Under the pieces are notes generated by a model that saw nothing but the letters and a program-made list of their open reading frames with translations, ran no database searches and was not told where the DNA came from. Source: an uncultured Alphaproteobacteria bacterium (GTDB lineage Bacteria; Pseudomonadota; Alphaproteobacteria; RF32; CAG-239). From it: 64,000 nt of DNA. A program made the translations under genes and the position numbers. Below are positions 51,711 to 59,435 of this stretch, piece by piece. Numbering within the stretch: position 1 is the first letter of the stretch; every line of letters begins with the position of its first letter. Location of the stretch: assembly GCA_934254675.1 (NCBI GenBank), contig CAKQLP010000007.1, forward strand, positions 1 through 64,000, in the 5' to 3' direction.

Positions 51711-52380
51711 AATTTTTCTCCCAAATTTTATTTTTTTCAAACAATGTTCTAAGTTGTGTTTCCAAATCATTATCCGAGGTCACCAAGCTTCCCTCAATTC
51801 CAATCTGCTTGGCCTTTTGAAGATTAGGCAAAGAATCGTCAAACAAAAAACAATCTTCACCTTTAGCTTCAATATTTTGTAGAAAATAAGTAAAACCTTT
51901 TTCACTTTGTTTGGGATGAAAACAACCATCTTTCTCCGTCGCCGTGATATCATAAATCACAACCCCTCTTTGAGAAATTTCGTCTGCCGTTTCATGAAAA
52001 ACTTTTTGCAAAACGCAGTCAATGTGCTCATAGCTATTGTTACTAAGTATAAAAACCTTCTTTTGACTGACAAGCCGATTTAACATCTTTTTCAAATTCG
52101 GATTATATTGAATAGCGCTGTAATCCGTCGCTTTCACCATTTTTTGCCGATACAAATCAAAACTATACCCTGTTTCATCACAAATATGTTTAATAAAATT
52201 AAAAGCGCCAAAATGTCTGAGCCGAATCGATTTTTCTGAAATTTGTTTTTGCTGTTCTCCGGTCAATCCGACATCTTCACGATAAACTTTTTTCATTGCC
52301 GCAACAATTTGCGCCAACCCTAATTCAGCTTGTGGATACAATACACCATCGCAATCTATAATGAACACACTTTTATTCAT
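51694..52380 (-). CDS. HAD-family pyrimidine 5'-nucleotidase-like hydrolase
   Basis: 228 aa from ATG 52380. Motif I FIIDCDGVLYP (DxDGxLYP, as in Sdt1/Phm8-type pyrimidine 5'-nucleotidases), motif II VFILSNNSYEH, and motif IV CFLFDDSLPNLQKAKQIG. The helical cap comes between I and II (RLRHFGAFNFIKHI). It probably dephosphorylates a small phosphometabolite such as a nucleotide; the substrate is not established. Start overlaps the DUF4167 stop (ATGAATAA). Confidence 0.8.
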   Translation of the reverse strand: MNKSVFIIDCDGVLYPQAELGLAQIVAAMKKVYREDVGLTGEQQKQISEKSIRLRHFGAFNFIKHICDETGYSFDLYRQKMVKATDYSAIQYNPNLKKMLNRLVSQKKVFILSNNSYEHIDCVLQKVFHETADEISQRGVVIYDITATEKDGCFHPKQSEKGFTYFLQNIEAKGEDCFLFDDSLPNLQKAKQIGIEGSLVTSDNDLETQLRTLFEKNKIWEKNYGQTR

Positions 52381-52993
52381 TTGACTCCGCTTTTGTCGCT
52401 TCAATATTTTTAGCAACGCGCCGGCGGCTAACAATACGCCGACGAGAATTTGCAGTCTCTTCTAAATTTTTTTCGGGATTGTCATTTTCATTTGTTTGTT
52501 TTGCACCGTCCGCAACTTCAACAACCGTAAAGCTTCTTTTTTTTCTTGGTTTTGCCACTGTTTTAGTTTCTTCATCATCTTTTTTAACTTCTGATGAAAA
52601 ATTCGAAACATTTGCCTCTGTCTCAACAAGATTATTATTAGCTACCGCATTTTCATTTTCTTCAGCTTGAGAAGATACTTCTTCTACTTTATCCGGTTCA
52701 GTATTTTCCGCTGACATTGAAGCATTGTTTTGCTCTAAAACATTATCTTTATTTTGATTTTTACGTTCATTTATTTCCGTCACAATTTTACGATAGTGTT
52801 CAGCATATTGGCGAAAAACTTCCATTTGCACATAATCCCCGTTATTATGCGCTTCTTTGGCCAATTCATTATATTTTTTTATCAAATCCAAGGCGGTACC
52901 GCTCAATTTACCGGCAGAACTAACGCTATCAAACTTATAGTTTAAAGAATATATCGTATTTCCACGAAACTTATTATTATTTAATTTTTTCAT
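52373..52993 (-). CDS. DUF4167 domain protein
   Basis: 206 aa from ATG 52993. The N-terminal ~75 residues match the alphaproteobacterial DUF4167 pattern: SSAGKLSGTALDLIKKYNELAKEA, then DYVQMEVFRQYAEHYRKI. The remainder is low-complexity acidic/polar (SQAEENENAVANNNL), then two basic clusters (KPRKKRSF, SRRRIVSRRRVAK) that suggest nucleic-acid binding. Function unknown. In many alphaproteobacteria this family is encoded beside prmC, as it is here. Confidence 0.75.
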   Translation of the reverse strand: MKKLNNNKFRGNTIYSLNYKFDSVSSAGKLSGTALDLIKKYNELAKEAHNNGDYVQMEVFRQYAEHYRKIVTEINERKNQNKDNVLEQNNASMSAENTEPDKVEEVSSQAEENENAVANNNLVETEANVSNFSSEVKKDDEETKTVAKPRKKRSFTVVEVADGAKQTNENDNPEKNLEETANSRRRIVSRRRVAKNIEATKAESNE

Positions 52994-53105
52994 ATAAAAC
53001 CACTCAAAAATAATCTCTTCAAAGAGATTTATCATTAAAACTTTACTAAGGGTGAAAAGAAATGCCCTGTTTTTTTATATACTCATTATTTTGAAATTGT
53101 GCAAC

Positions 53106-53948
53106 TTATTTTTGTAAAATTACACAACGGTCTATGCCGGACAAATCCGGCACAATTTCAATCAAATGCAAACCATTTTGTTCAAAAATTTTTGCAATTG
53201 ACAAGGCCTGTCCAATGCCTGCTTCTAATAAAACATACGCGTTATCTTTTAACAACATCGGCATCCATTCTGCTATTTTTTTGTAACTTTCATAACCGCT
53301 TTCGCCGCCATCCAACGCCAACAGAGGATCATAATTTTTTACCTCAGCTTGCAAAGAACTTATATCATTTTGCGGAATATACGGCGGATTAGAAACTATC
53401 AACTGAAATGCTTCGGAAAAATTTTTTAAAAAATTTTGCTCAAACCAACTTGCTTGAATAAAATTTAATCTTTCCATCACATGCAAATTTAAAGCATTTT
53501 TCTTTGCCACATTCAAGGCCTGTGAGGAAATGTCAACAGCCCAGCCTCGTGCTTTTAATCGTTCGCTCAAAATGGATTCAATAATACACCCGCTACCTGT
53601 GCCCAAATCCAATATATTTGCCTGACTATCGTTTGGAAGCAAATCCAGTGCTTTTTCTACTAAAATTTCTGTATCCGGCCTTGGAGATAAAACATATTCA
53701 TTTGTAAAAAAATCATATTTATAAAAACTTTTTTTTCCAATAATTTTATCTAAGGGACAATGATTTATTCTTTTTTGCACAACTTCTTCAATTTTTTGCT
53801 TTTCTTTATCGTTAACCGCGCACCCTGAATAAATTTCAGAAACATTTTTATGTAATACATACGCAAAAATCTCACGAGCTTCCAAACGTGGGCTGGAAAT
53901 TTGAGCAGTGGCCAGAAGATTGACTATTTCCGTGAAAAAATCAGACAT
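53106..53948 (-). CDS. prmC: Release factor glutamine methyltransferase
   Basis: 280 aa. Methylates the Gln of the GGQ motif in RF1 and RF2 (prfB is at 11270-12386). N-terminal helical domain, then the SAM-binding motif ILDLGTGSGCIIESIL and the catalytic NPPY in LIVSNPPYIPQND. RPDTEILVEKAL marks PrmC. Lies 1 bp after rpoH on the same strand. Confidence 0.93.
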   Translation of the reverse strand: MSDFFTEIVNLLATAQISSPRLEAREIFAYVLHKNVSEIYSGCAVNDKEKQKIEEVVQKRINHCPLDKIIGKKSFYKYDFFTNEYVLSPRPDTEILVEKALDLLPNDSQANILDLGTGSGCIIESILSERLKARGWAVDISSQALNVAKKNALNLHVMERLNFIQASWFEQNFLKNFSEAFQLIVSNPPYIPQNDISSLQAEVKNYDPLLALDGGESGYESYKKIAEWMPMLLKDNAYVLLEAGIGQALSIAKIFEQNGLHLIEIVPDLSGIDRCVILQK

Positions 53949-53949
53949 T

Positions 53950-54873
53950 TTAAGCCGCTTTAGTCATAGCGGCACGCACTTCCGCCGAAAGTTTTTCAAA
54001 GGCTTTTTTCTCTATTTGTCGCACGCGTTCGCGGCTGATATTAAATTTTGCGCCAATATCTTCCAAAGTTTGCGGATTGTCGGTCAACATTCGTGTTTTG
54101 ACAATGTATTGCTCACGTTCATTTAGTTTTTCTAAACAAGATTGCAAAATCTTACGCCGCATTTCCGCTTCTTGCTTTTGCTCTAAGCGCCCTTCGATAT
54201 TTTGAGTTTTATCCGCCAACAAATCTATTTTTTCAACTTGTTCATCATCGTTGTTATGAGCGGCTGTGTTCAGAGAAGTGTCGCCGCCAATGCGCTGATT
54301 CATTTCAACAACCTCTTTTTCATCAACAACCAATTCTTGAGCTATTTGTTTTACAACAGATGGTTCCAGTTCTTTATTTTCATATATACCCAAACGGGCT
54401 TTAATTCGTCCTAAATTATAAAAAAGCTTCTTTTGCGCCGCTACTGTTCCGATTTTCACCAAAGACCAAGAGCGCAGCACAAAATCATTCAAAGCCGCCT
54501 TTATCCAAAGAATGGCATAGGTTGACAAACGTACATTTTTATTGATGTCAAACTTTTTAACAGCCTGCATCAGTCCAATATTCGCTTCTGAAATTAAATC
54601 AGCTGTCGGCAAGCCATAACGACGATACGTCAGAGCAATCTTAACAGCCAGACGCAAATGTGATGTAATTAATTTTTGCGCCGCTGCCAAATCTCCTTTT
54701 TCCTTAAACTCGTGTAATAATAAAGTTTCTTCTTCCTCACTTAAAACCGGAAACTTTTTAATTTCTTCCAAATAAGCATGTAAGCCATTTTCTTCCGACA
54801 AGACCGGAAGATTATTTTTTCCCTCATATAAAACAAGATTTTTATGTTCTGAGCTTTCCACTTTTTTCACCAA
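53950..54873 (-). CDS. rpoH: RNA polymerase sigma-32 factor
   Basis: 307 aa. Region 2 (DLISEANIGLMQAVKKFD, RLSTYAILWIKAALND) is followed by the RpoH box QKKLFYNLGR, which separates it from RpoD, and region 4 with ERVRQIEKKAFEKL. Directs heat-shock transcription, likely from the promoter at 41872-41900. Its first codons overlap the end of the upstream exported-protein gene by 7 bp. No clear thermosensor structure was identified because the leader is coding. Confidence 0.92.
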   Translation of the reverse strand: MVKKVESSEHKNLVLYEGKNNLPVLSEENGLHAYLEEIKKFPVLSEEEETLLLHEFKEKGDLAAAQKLITSHLRLAVKIALTYRRYGLPTADLISEANIGLMQAVKKFDINKNVRLSTYAILWIKAALNDFVLRSWSLVKIGTVAAQKKLFYNLGRIKARLGIYENKELEPSVVKQIAQELVVDEKEVVEMNQRIGGDTSLNTAAHNNDDEQVEKIDLLADKTQNIEGRLEQKQEAEMRRKILQSCLEKLNEREQYIVKTRMLTDNPQTLEDIGAKFNISRERVRQIEKKAFEKLSAEVRAAMTKAA

Positions 54874-55511
54874 TTATAAATAAAAGTAGATTTATCCAAT
54901 TCTTCAATTGAGTTCATTACATTTGGAACAACGACTTTATAATATTCCAAATACGGATAAATAATCACATACACATCTTTAAGATTATATGCCTTATTCA
55001 TATTGGAACTTTTGCAAACATGCAAAATTTTTCTTTTTTCATTGATGCGCAAATACGCGTCAGCGGAAGCTGCTTGAAAATTAGCTTTGCTGTCTATTTT
55101 TTCACCGGTCACATCAACAAAATCAGGTAAATTTTTCAGCATTAAAATACGATTTCGTTTTTCTATCACAGAATTAGTCGCATATATGTTAAGGTTATTC
55201 AGCATAAAAGCTTCCACTTGTTTTTTCAAGTTTGGAGAATCACATGGCAAATCCGGCAAAGGAACATCTTCTTCAATATAATCCAAATCGGAGTTGCTTT
55301 CTTGCATTTGTTCGCTTTCAGACATGCGTGTCGCCAACGGTTTTACTTCTGTGCTTGCGTCAAAAACATCATCTTCGGCTTTTAATTCAATTTCCGGAAT
55401 TTTTTTTGTGACATATCCGTCACGCATTATTTCCGTGATGTCCTCAGCCTGACAATTTAAAATAAAACCTAAAACACTTAATGTGGTTAAAGCAAACAAG
55501 TTTTTATTCAT
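54867..55511 (-). CDS. Exported protein of unknown function
   Basis: 214 aa with an N-terminal signal peptide (LFALTTLSVLGFILNCQAED). The Cys in ILNCQA could also be a lipobox-like site, but the context is weak. Mature part acidic, with LPDLPCDSPNLKKQVEAFML and a C-terminal region rich in Tyr/Val (VYVIIYPYLEYYKVVVP). No family recognised. Between asnS and rpoH on the same strand with a 7-bp overlap into rpoH, so the two may be co-regulated. Confidence 0.6.
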   Translation of the reverse strand: MNKNLFALTTLSVLGFILNCQAEDITEIMRDGYVTKKIPEIELKAEDDVFDASTEVKPLATRMSESEQMQESNSDLDYIEEDVPLPDLPCDSPNLKKQVEAFMLNNLNIYATNSVIEKRNRILMLKNLPDFVDVTGEKIDSKANFQAASADAYLRINEKRKILHVCKSSNMNKAYNLKDVYVIIYPYLEYYKVVVPNVMNSIEELDKSTFIYNW

Positions 55512-55520
55512 ATTTTCTCC

Positions 55521-56909
55521 TTAAAAACTAATCGACTTCGGCGTACGCGGGAATGGAATAGTGTCTCGGATGTTGGCAATACCTGTCACCAGCATCATCA
55601 TGCGTTCAAATCCCAGGCCAAAGCCAGCATGCGGCACACTGCCATATTTGCGAGAATCCAAATACCACGAATAATTTTCAATATCCATGCCTAATTCTTT
55701 AATTCTGGAAACCAATACATCATAGCGGTCTTCACGTTGTGAACCACCAATCAATTCACCAATTCTCGGAACCAAAACATCCATTGCGGCAACGGTTTTA
55801 CCATCTTCATTTAAACGCATGTAAAAGGCTTTGATTTCTTTTGGATAATCACGCACAATCACCGGACGCTTAAAATGCTCTTCCGCCAAAAATCTTTCAT
55901 GTTCGGTTTGCAAATCAATGCCGTATTCCGGTTCATATTCAAATTTTCGGCCGGATTTTTTCATTATTTCAATCGCTTCAGAATATGTAATCCGCGCAAA
56001 ACCATTTTCAACAATATTGGACAGCGTTGATTTAAGTGTTGGATCAACAAATTTTTCAAATAAATCCAAATCATCAGCGCAATTATCCATAATATCTTTA
56101 ACGCAATAACGCACCATATCTTCAGCCAAATCCATATCGTCGGACAAGTCTGCAAACGCCATCTCCGGTTCAATCATCCAAAACTCAGCAGCATGACGCT
56201 GGGTGTTTGAATTTTCAGCACGAAAAGTGGGACCAAACGTATAAACATCACCCAAAGCACAAGCGAACATTTCTCCGTTTAGTTGTCCTGAAACGGTTAA
56301 ACGAGCTTCTTTGCCAAAGAAATCTTTGCTGTAATCAATTTCACCATTTGGTAATTTAGGTGGATTTTTCATATCAAGAGTTGTCACTTGAAACATTTCT
56401 CCGGCACCCTCGCAATCGGATGCGGTGATTAGCGGAGTGTGCACATAGTCAAAACCGCGGCTTTGGAAAAAGTTATGTATAGCATATGACAAACGAGAAC
56501 GCACACGAAAAGCGGCGCCATATTTATTGGTACGCGGACGCAAATGCGCTACTGTACGCAAAAATTCATCCGACATGCCTTTTTTCTGCAATGGATAATC
56601 ATCCGGAGCCAATCCGTAAATACTTATTTCTTTAGCAACCACTTCAAATTTTTGTTTACCGCCGGCAGATTCCACCAAAGAGCCGTTAACAGCCACCGAA
56701 GACCCTGTTGTTAATTTTTTTATATCATTATAATTTGAGAGGGTGTTATTTGCGATAACCTGCATATTTTTTAAGCAAGAGCCATCATTAATTTCAATAA
56801 AGGAGAAATCTTTAGAATCGCGTTTTGTTTTTACCCAACCTTTTAGCAATACTTCATCTATTGTGCTATCAGAGGCGAGCAATTGTTTGATTTTAGTTCT
56901 TTTTAGCAT
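55521..56909 (-). CDS. asnS: Asparaginyl-tRNA synthetase
   Basis: 462 aa class IIb enzyme charging tRNA-Asn. N-terminal OB-fold anticodon domain (VLLKGWVKTKRDSKDFSFIEIN), motif 2 (FGPTFRAENSNTQRHAAEFWMIEPE) shown here by TFRAENSNT and HAAEFWMIEPE, and motif 3 (GFGLGFERMMMLVTG). The FRAENSNT and PFPRTP ends distinguish it from AspRS. Stop lies 10 bp above the exported-protein gene. Confidence 0.96.
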   Translation of the reverse strand: MLKRTKIKQLLASDSTIDEVLLKGWVKTKRDSKDFSFIEINDGSCLKNMQVIANNTLSNYNDIKKLTTGSSVAVNGSLVESAGGKQKFEVVAKEISIYGLAPDDYPLQKKGMSDEFLRTVAHLRPRTNKYGAAFRVRSRLSYAIHNFFQSRGFDYVHTPLITASDCEGAGEMFQVTTLDMKNPPKLPNGEIDYSKDFFGKEARLTVSGQLNGEMFACALGDVYTFGPTFRAENSNTQRHAAEFWMIEPEMAFADLSDDMDLAEDMVRYCVKDIMDNCADDLDLFEKFVDPTLKSTLSNIVENGFARITYSEAIEIMKKSGRKFEYEPEYGIDLQTEHERFLAEEHFKRPVIVRDYPKEIKAFYMRLNEDGKTVAAMDVLVPRIGELIGGSQREDRYDVLVSRIKELGMDIENYSWYLDSRKYGSVPHAGFGLGFERMMMLVTGIANIRDTIPFPRTPKSISF

Positions 56910-57037
56910 TTTACCCTCAGTTTAATAAATTTTACAAAATCTTCTGCACTATATAACATTCATCTTTAATTGTCTAGCCTTGACAAACGTTTTTAGATGG
57001 ATAATTATGAGAAAAGTTTAATTAAGGAGAAAACAAT

Positions 57038-57490
57038 ATGACAAATAAAATACTATACGTTTTACCAATTGCCGCGGCTTTGACAGCTTGCGCCCCAAGC
57101 ATTGGCAGCAACGATTACAGCTATTCTTCGGTAGGACAAGCCAGCAGCACATTTCCATGCACTGTTTTATCCGTACGTTCGGTTAAGGTAAACAGCAGTG
57201 GCGGAACCGGAACAGTTATCGGCGGCGTGGCCGGCGGTGTGGCTGGTTCAACCATTGGTCATGGCAGCAGCGCTTCTATTTTGGGAGCTTTAGGCGGTGC
57301 GGCGGCCGGCGCTTTGGTTGGCAACGTGGCAGAAAAAGGAATTATGTCACAAGGCGGTTATGAATATGTGGTTAGAACGGACAATGGTCAGACTTACAGC
57401 GTAACTCAAGGCACGGATAATTTGATTGCCGCCGGTCAAAGATGTATGCTGATTAATGGTAATCCATCAAGAATTATCCCATATTATTGA
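57038..57490 (+). CDS. Glycine-zipper outer-membrane lipoprotein (SlyB / 17-kDa antigen-like)
   Basis: 150 aa. Lipobox LTACAPS after a short signal. The central segment is Gly-rich (GGVAGGVAGSTIGHG, LGGAAAGALVGNVAEKG), the glycine-zipper 2TM pattern of SlyB and rickettsial 17-kDa antigens. C-terminal beta segment (YVVRTDNGQTYSVTQG, GQRCMLIN). AGGAGA lies 8 bp before the ATG. Single gene upstream of tRNA-Ser. Confidence 0.88.
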   Translation: MTNKILYVLPIAAALTACAPSIGSNDYSYSSVGQASSTFPCTVLSVRSVKVNSSGGTGTVIGGVAGGVAGSTIGHGSSASILGALGGAAAGALVGNVAEKGIMSQGGYEYVVRTDNGQTYSVTQGTDNLIAAGQRCMLINGNPSRIIPYY

Positions 57491-57550
57491 TAATTTCTGC
57501 AAAAAAAGTGTTGCGAAACAAAAATAATCGGTTAATATACCGATTGTTTT

Positions 57551-57641
57551 GGATAGATGGCCGAGTGGCCTAAGGCGCACGATTGGAAATCGTGTATACC
57601 TCTAAAGGGTATCGAGGGTTCGAATCCCTCTCTATCCGCCA
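57551..57641 (+). tRNA. tRNA-Ser (anticodon GGA)
   Basis: 91 nt with encoded CCA. Acceptor GGATAGA (57551-57557) pairs with TCTATCC (57631-57637), followed by G and CCA. Anticodon stem CACGAT/ATCGTG with loop TTGGAAA gives GGA. Long variable arm (TATACCTCTAAAGGGTATC) and T arm GAGGGTTCGAATCCCTC are as expected for Ser. Confidence 0.97.
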
Positions 57642-57682
57642 ATAACAATAAAGCTCGCCTTATGGCGAGCTTTATTGTTATT
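57641..57682 (+). terminator. Terminator after tRNA-Ser
   Basis: A 19-bp perfect inverted repeat (AATAACAATAAAGCTCGCC / GGCGAGCTTTATTGTTATT) with a 4-base TTAT loop, directly abutting the CCA. Confidence 0.9.
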
Positions 57683-57858
57683 CCGGCGGGTAAGGGATTT
57701 GAACCCGAAGAGAGAGGGTTCGACAAGGACGAGAGGCGGACGGAAGTACGCCGGCGAGGCAAAGCCGAGCGAGGACGCAGCGGCGTAGCGCTAGCGTAGC
57801 CAATCCCCTACTCCTGTCCCGTCTTTTATGGCGGGCTTTATTGTTATTCCGGCGGGTA
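57660..57858. repeat. 33-bp direct repeat bracketing a GC-rich insert beside tRNA-Ser
   Basis: TTATGGCG(A/G)GCTTTATTGTTATTCCGGCGGGTA occurs at 57660-57692 and 57826-57858 with one mismatch, a period of 166 bp. Between them, ~57718-57800 is GC-rich and unlike the rest of the window (motifs GGCGGACGGAAG, GCAAAGCCGAGCG, CAGCGGCGTAGCG). Read on the minus strand, GGGTTCAAATCCC at 57693-57708 looks like a lone tRNA T-arm. No open frame of note. Confidence 0.7.
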
Positions 57859-57919
57859 TGTGCCTAAGAATAACACTTAAAGTGTGTCCCATAATACTTG
57901 TACATAAAAAATTCTTATA

Positions 57920-57947
57920 CATATTTCTAACTCCGCTTATTGTTACA
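57920..57947 (-). pseudogene. Start of a lost prepilin gene after RNA copy C
   Basis: After copy C the minus strand reads AAGCGGAGTTAGAAATATG then TATAAGAATTT, the same ribosome site and MYKN start as prepilin B, but the sequence then diverges with no RSMIEMLG segment and a stop after ~40 codons. A prepilin gene has been deleted from here. Confidence 0.6.
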
Positions 57948-58149
57948 TAAAAACAAAACCCGCTGTAAAAAAGCGGGCGGATGTTGAGAAACCGTATCTG
58001 TATAAACGGCTCGGCTTATTCAGCACATAGCCTTATTCAACCGACATCCGTCCACAGGCAGAAATCGGCATATAAAATTAAAGTCGTTTATGCGTAACGA
58101 CTATACAGATAAAAGGGTTCTCACGCCCTAGACAGACTATTGTCCATCT
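57948..58149 (-). ncRNA. Conserved structured RNA element, copy C (orphan)
   Basis: Third copy. The long helix TATCTGTATA/TATACAGATA is as in copy A. CGGATGT/ACATCCG and the 5' core AGTCTGTCTAGGGCGTGAG are conserved, and an AGTCGTT/AACGACT hairpin (7 bp) lies inside. Terminator CCCGCT...AGCGGG and T-rich tail at 57975-57948. TTTACA-16 bp-TAATCT upstream could be its promoter. The gene that followed is lost, so conservation here despite that loss suggests either recent loss or a role of its own. Confidence 0.62.
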
Positions 58150-58316
58150 GTTTTTTAGATTAATTTAACCACAGAAAAATGTAAAGATTTTTTTTTCAAA
58201 TAACTATGTTAAAATCAAGTAACGCTTTCTTAAATATTTCCAATTATAAATTATTTATAATCATAATAATTTAATAATTAGAGGAAAGAAAGATGAAAAA
58301 TAAGCTTAGCAAAGGT

Positions 58317-58330
58317 CTCTCTCTCTCTCT
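58317..58330 (+). repeat. (CT)7 dinucleotide tract, candidate contingency repeat
   Basis: Seven CT units, eight codons after ATG 58293. As written the frame ends at TAA 58332-58334. Removal of one unit joins MKNKLSKGLSLS to VNPKHSISERFKT and the prepilin frame. Confidence 0.7.
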
Positions 58331-58393
58331 GTAAATCCTAAACATTCGATTTCAGAGCGTTTTAAAACTTCTACACGCGGTTTTTGCCACTTT

Positions 58394-59188
58394 TTGGAAA
58401 AATTTGAGCCAGAACGGAATACCCCATTCTCCGCCATTCTCGGACTTATTCCGAGAATCCATGTCAAACATTCTTTTTCATTGGATACTCGGGGCACGCC
58501 CGAGTATGAAGCGGACTTGATGGTGAATACTCGGGTCACGTCCGAGAATGACCATAAAGTCATGCAGTGCGGACGAAGCATGATTGAAATGCTCGGAGTT
58601 CTCGCCATCATCGGTGTTTTAAGCGTCGGTGGTATTGCCGGTTATTCCAAAGCCATGATGCAATTTAAAATTAATAAAACATTACAAGGAATTACTGAAA
58701 TTATCACCAATATCCGCACACTTTATGCGCAACAAAAAGACTTTAATGGTTTATATACAGATGTAGCTATCTCCACTGGTATTGTTCCTGATTATTTATC
58801 GGACCAATATGGAAGCGTATATCTTCCTGTCGGTGGCTATATATTTATGGGACCAGGATATAAATATGTTACTAATGGTTACAATAATAATGAAACCTTT
58901 AATATGCGAATAGCATATATACCTAAAGAAGCATGCATCGCCCTTGCAACCACTGACTGGGGCTCTATCTCATCTACCGGAGTTGCCGGTATAGCCGTTG
59001 GAGATATTTCAGAAAGTGGAGCATTAGATTATGATATTACCCCAAACTGCAATACCCAAGGTGTCACACAAAACTATACCGATGGCTATTATGCTTGTTC
59101 CGGTCAAAAAATATCACCAGCCATCGCTTCTCAATATTGCAAAGACAATAGCAGTTATAATAATTTCACTATTAAAATTGTAAAGTAA
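58394..59188 (+). CDS. Prepilin-like protein D, possibly phase-variable
   Basis: The open frame runs from before 58394 to 59188. Prepilin motif CGRSMIEMLGVLAIIGVLS with Gly(-1), Glu(+5); the C-terminal domain is unique. Three possible starts: ATG 58562 (MQCGRSMIEML, ~208 aa, short leader, no good ribosome site), TTG 58394, or ATG 58293 (MKNKLSKG, with GAGGAAAG upstream). The last is out of frame by one CT unit because of a (CT)7 tract at 58317-58330 and hits TAA at 58332. The frame between the tract and the motif is open and includes dyad repeats (ILGLIPRIHVKH), as in prepilin A. The N-terminus is unresolved. Confidence 0.65.
   Translation: MEKFEPERNTPFSAILGLIPRIHVKHSFSLDTRGTPEYEADLMVNTRVTSENDHKVMQCGRSMIEMLGVLAIIGVLSVGGIAGYSKAMMQFKINKTLQGITEIITNIRTLYAQQKDFNGLYTDVAISTGIVPDYLSDQYGSVYLPVGGYIFMGPGYKYVTNGYNNNETFNMRIAYIPKEACIALATTDWGSISSTGVAGIAVGDISESGALDYDITPNCNTQGVTQNYTDGYYACSGQKISPAIASQYCKDNSSYNNFTIKIVK
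58436..58552. repeat. Palindromic (REP-like) repeats inside prepilin D
   Basis: Dyads ATTCTCGGACTTATTCCGAGAAT (58436-58458), ATACTCGGGGCACGCCCGAGTAT (58485-58507) and ATACTCGGGTCACGTCCGAGAAT (58528-58550). Same family as at 20821-20932 and 37713-37779, and encoding the same peptide style (ILGLIPRIHVKH here, ILGFIPRIQQKH in prepilin A). Confidence 0.8.
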
Positions 59189-59204
59189 TCTGTTTTTACA
59201 ACAT

Positions 59205-59236
59205 AAAAGCTCCGAAGGCGCAAACCTCGGAGCTTT
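59205..59236 (+). terminator. Terminator after prepilin D (bidirectional)
   Basis: AAAAGCTCCGA ... TCGGAGCTTTT, 11-bp stem, between prepilin D and the convergent small membrane gene. Confidence 0.88.
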
Positions 59237-59240
59237 TGAC

Positions 59241-59435
59241 TTAGATAAAGCATAATATCCATATCAGTACCGCCACCCAAATAACAACAAGTACAGATAT
59301 AGCTATACGCTGTTTAAGAACATCTGCAATTGGACTGTGCCAAAAGCCTAAACGGCTTCCCAGCATAAAGACAATTAACAGCAACAGCAGTACAATAACC
59401 GCCAGAATCGTTACAATGATTGACACTACATTCAT
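59241..59435 (-). CDS. Small membrane protein
   Basis: 64 aa with two hydrophobic helices (SIIVTILAVIVLLLLLIVFM and IAISVLVVIWVAVLIWILCF). No family recognised. Overlaps the upstream 59432-59737 gene by 4 bp, so the two are coupled. Confidence 0.55.
   Translation of the reverse strand: MNVVSIIVTILAVIVLLLLLIVFMLGSRLGFWHSPIADVLKQRIAISVLVVIWVAVLIWILCFI

Noticed and set aside
57532..57762. Minus-strand 76-residue open frame containing REGFEPSIPFRGI
   Set aside because: It is the antisense of tRNA-Ser and its terminator, a frequently mis-annotated artefact.
21031..58149. CRISPR array
   Set aside because: The repeated blocks are only three, ~200 bp long and tens of kb apart, without regular spacers or cas genes.
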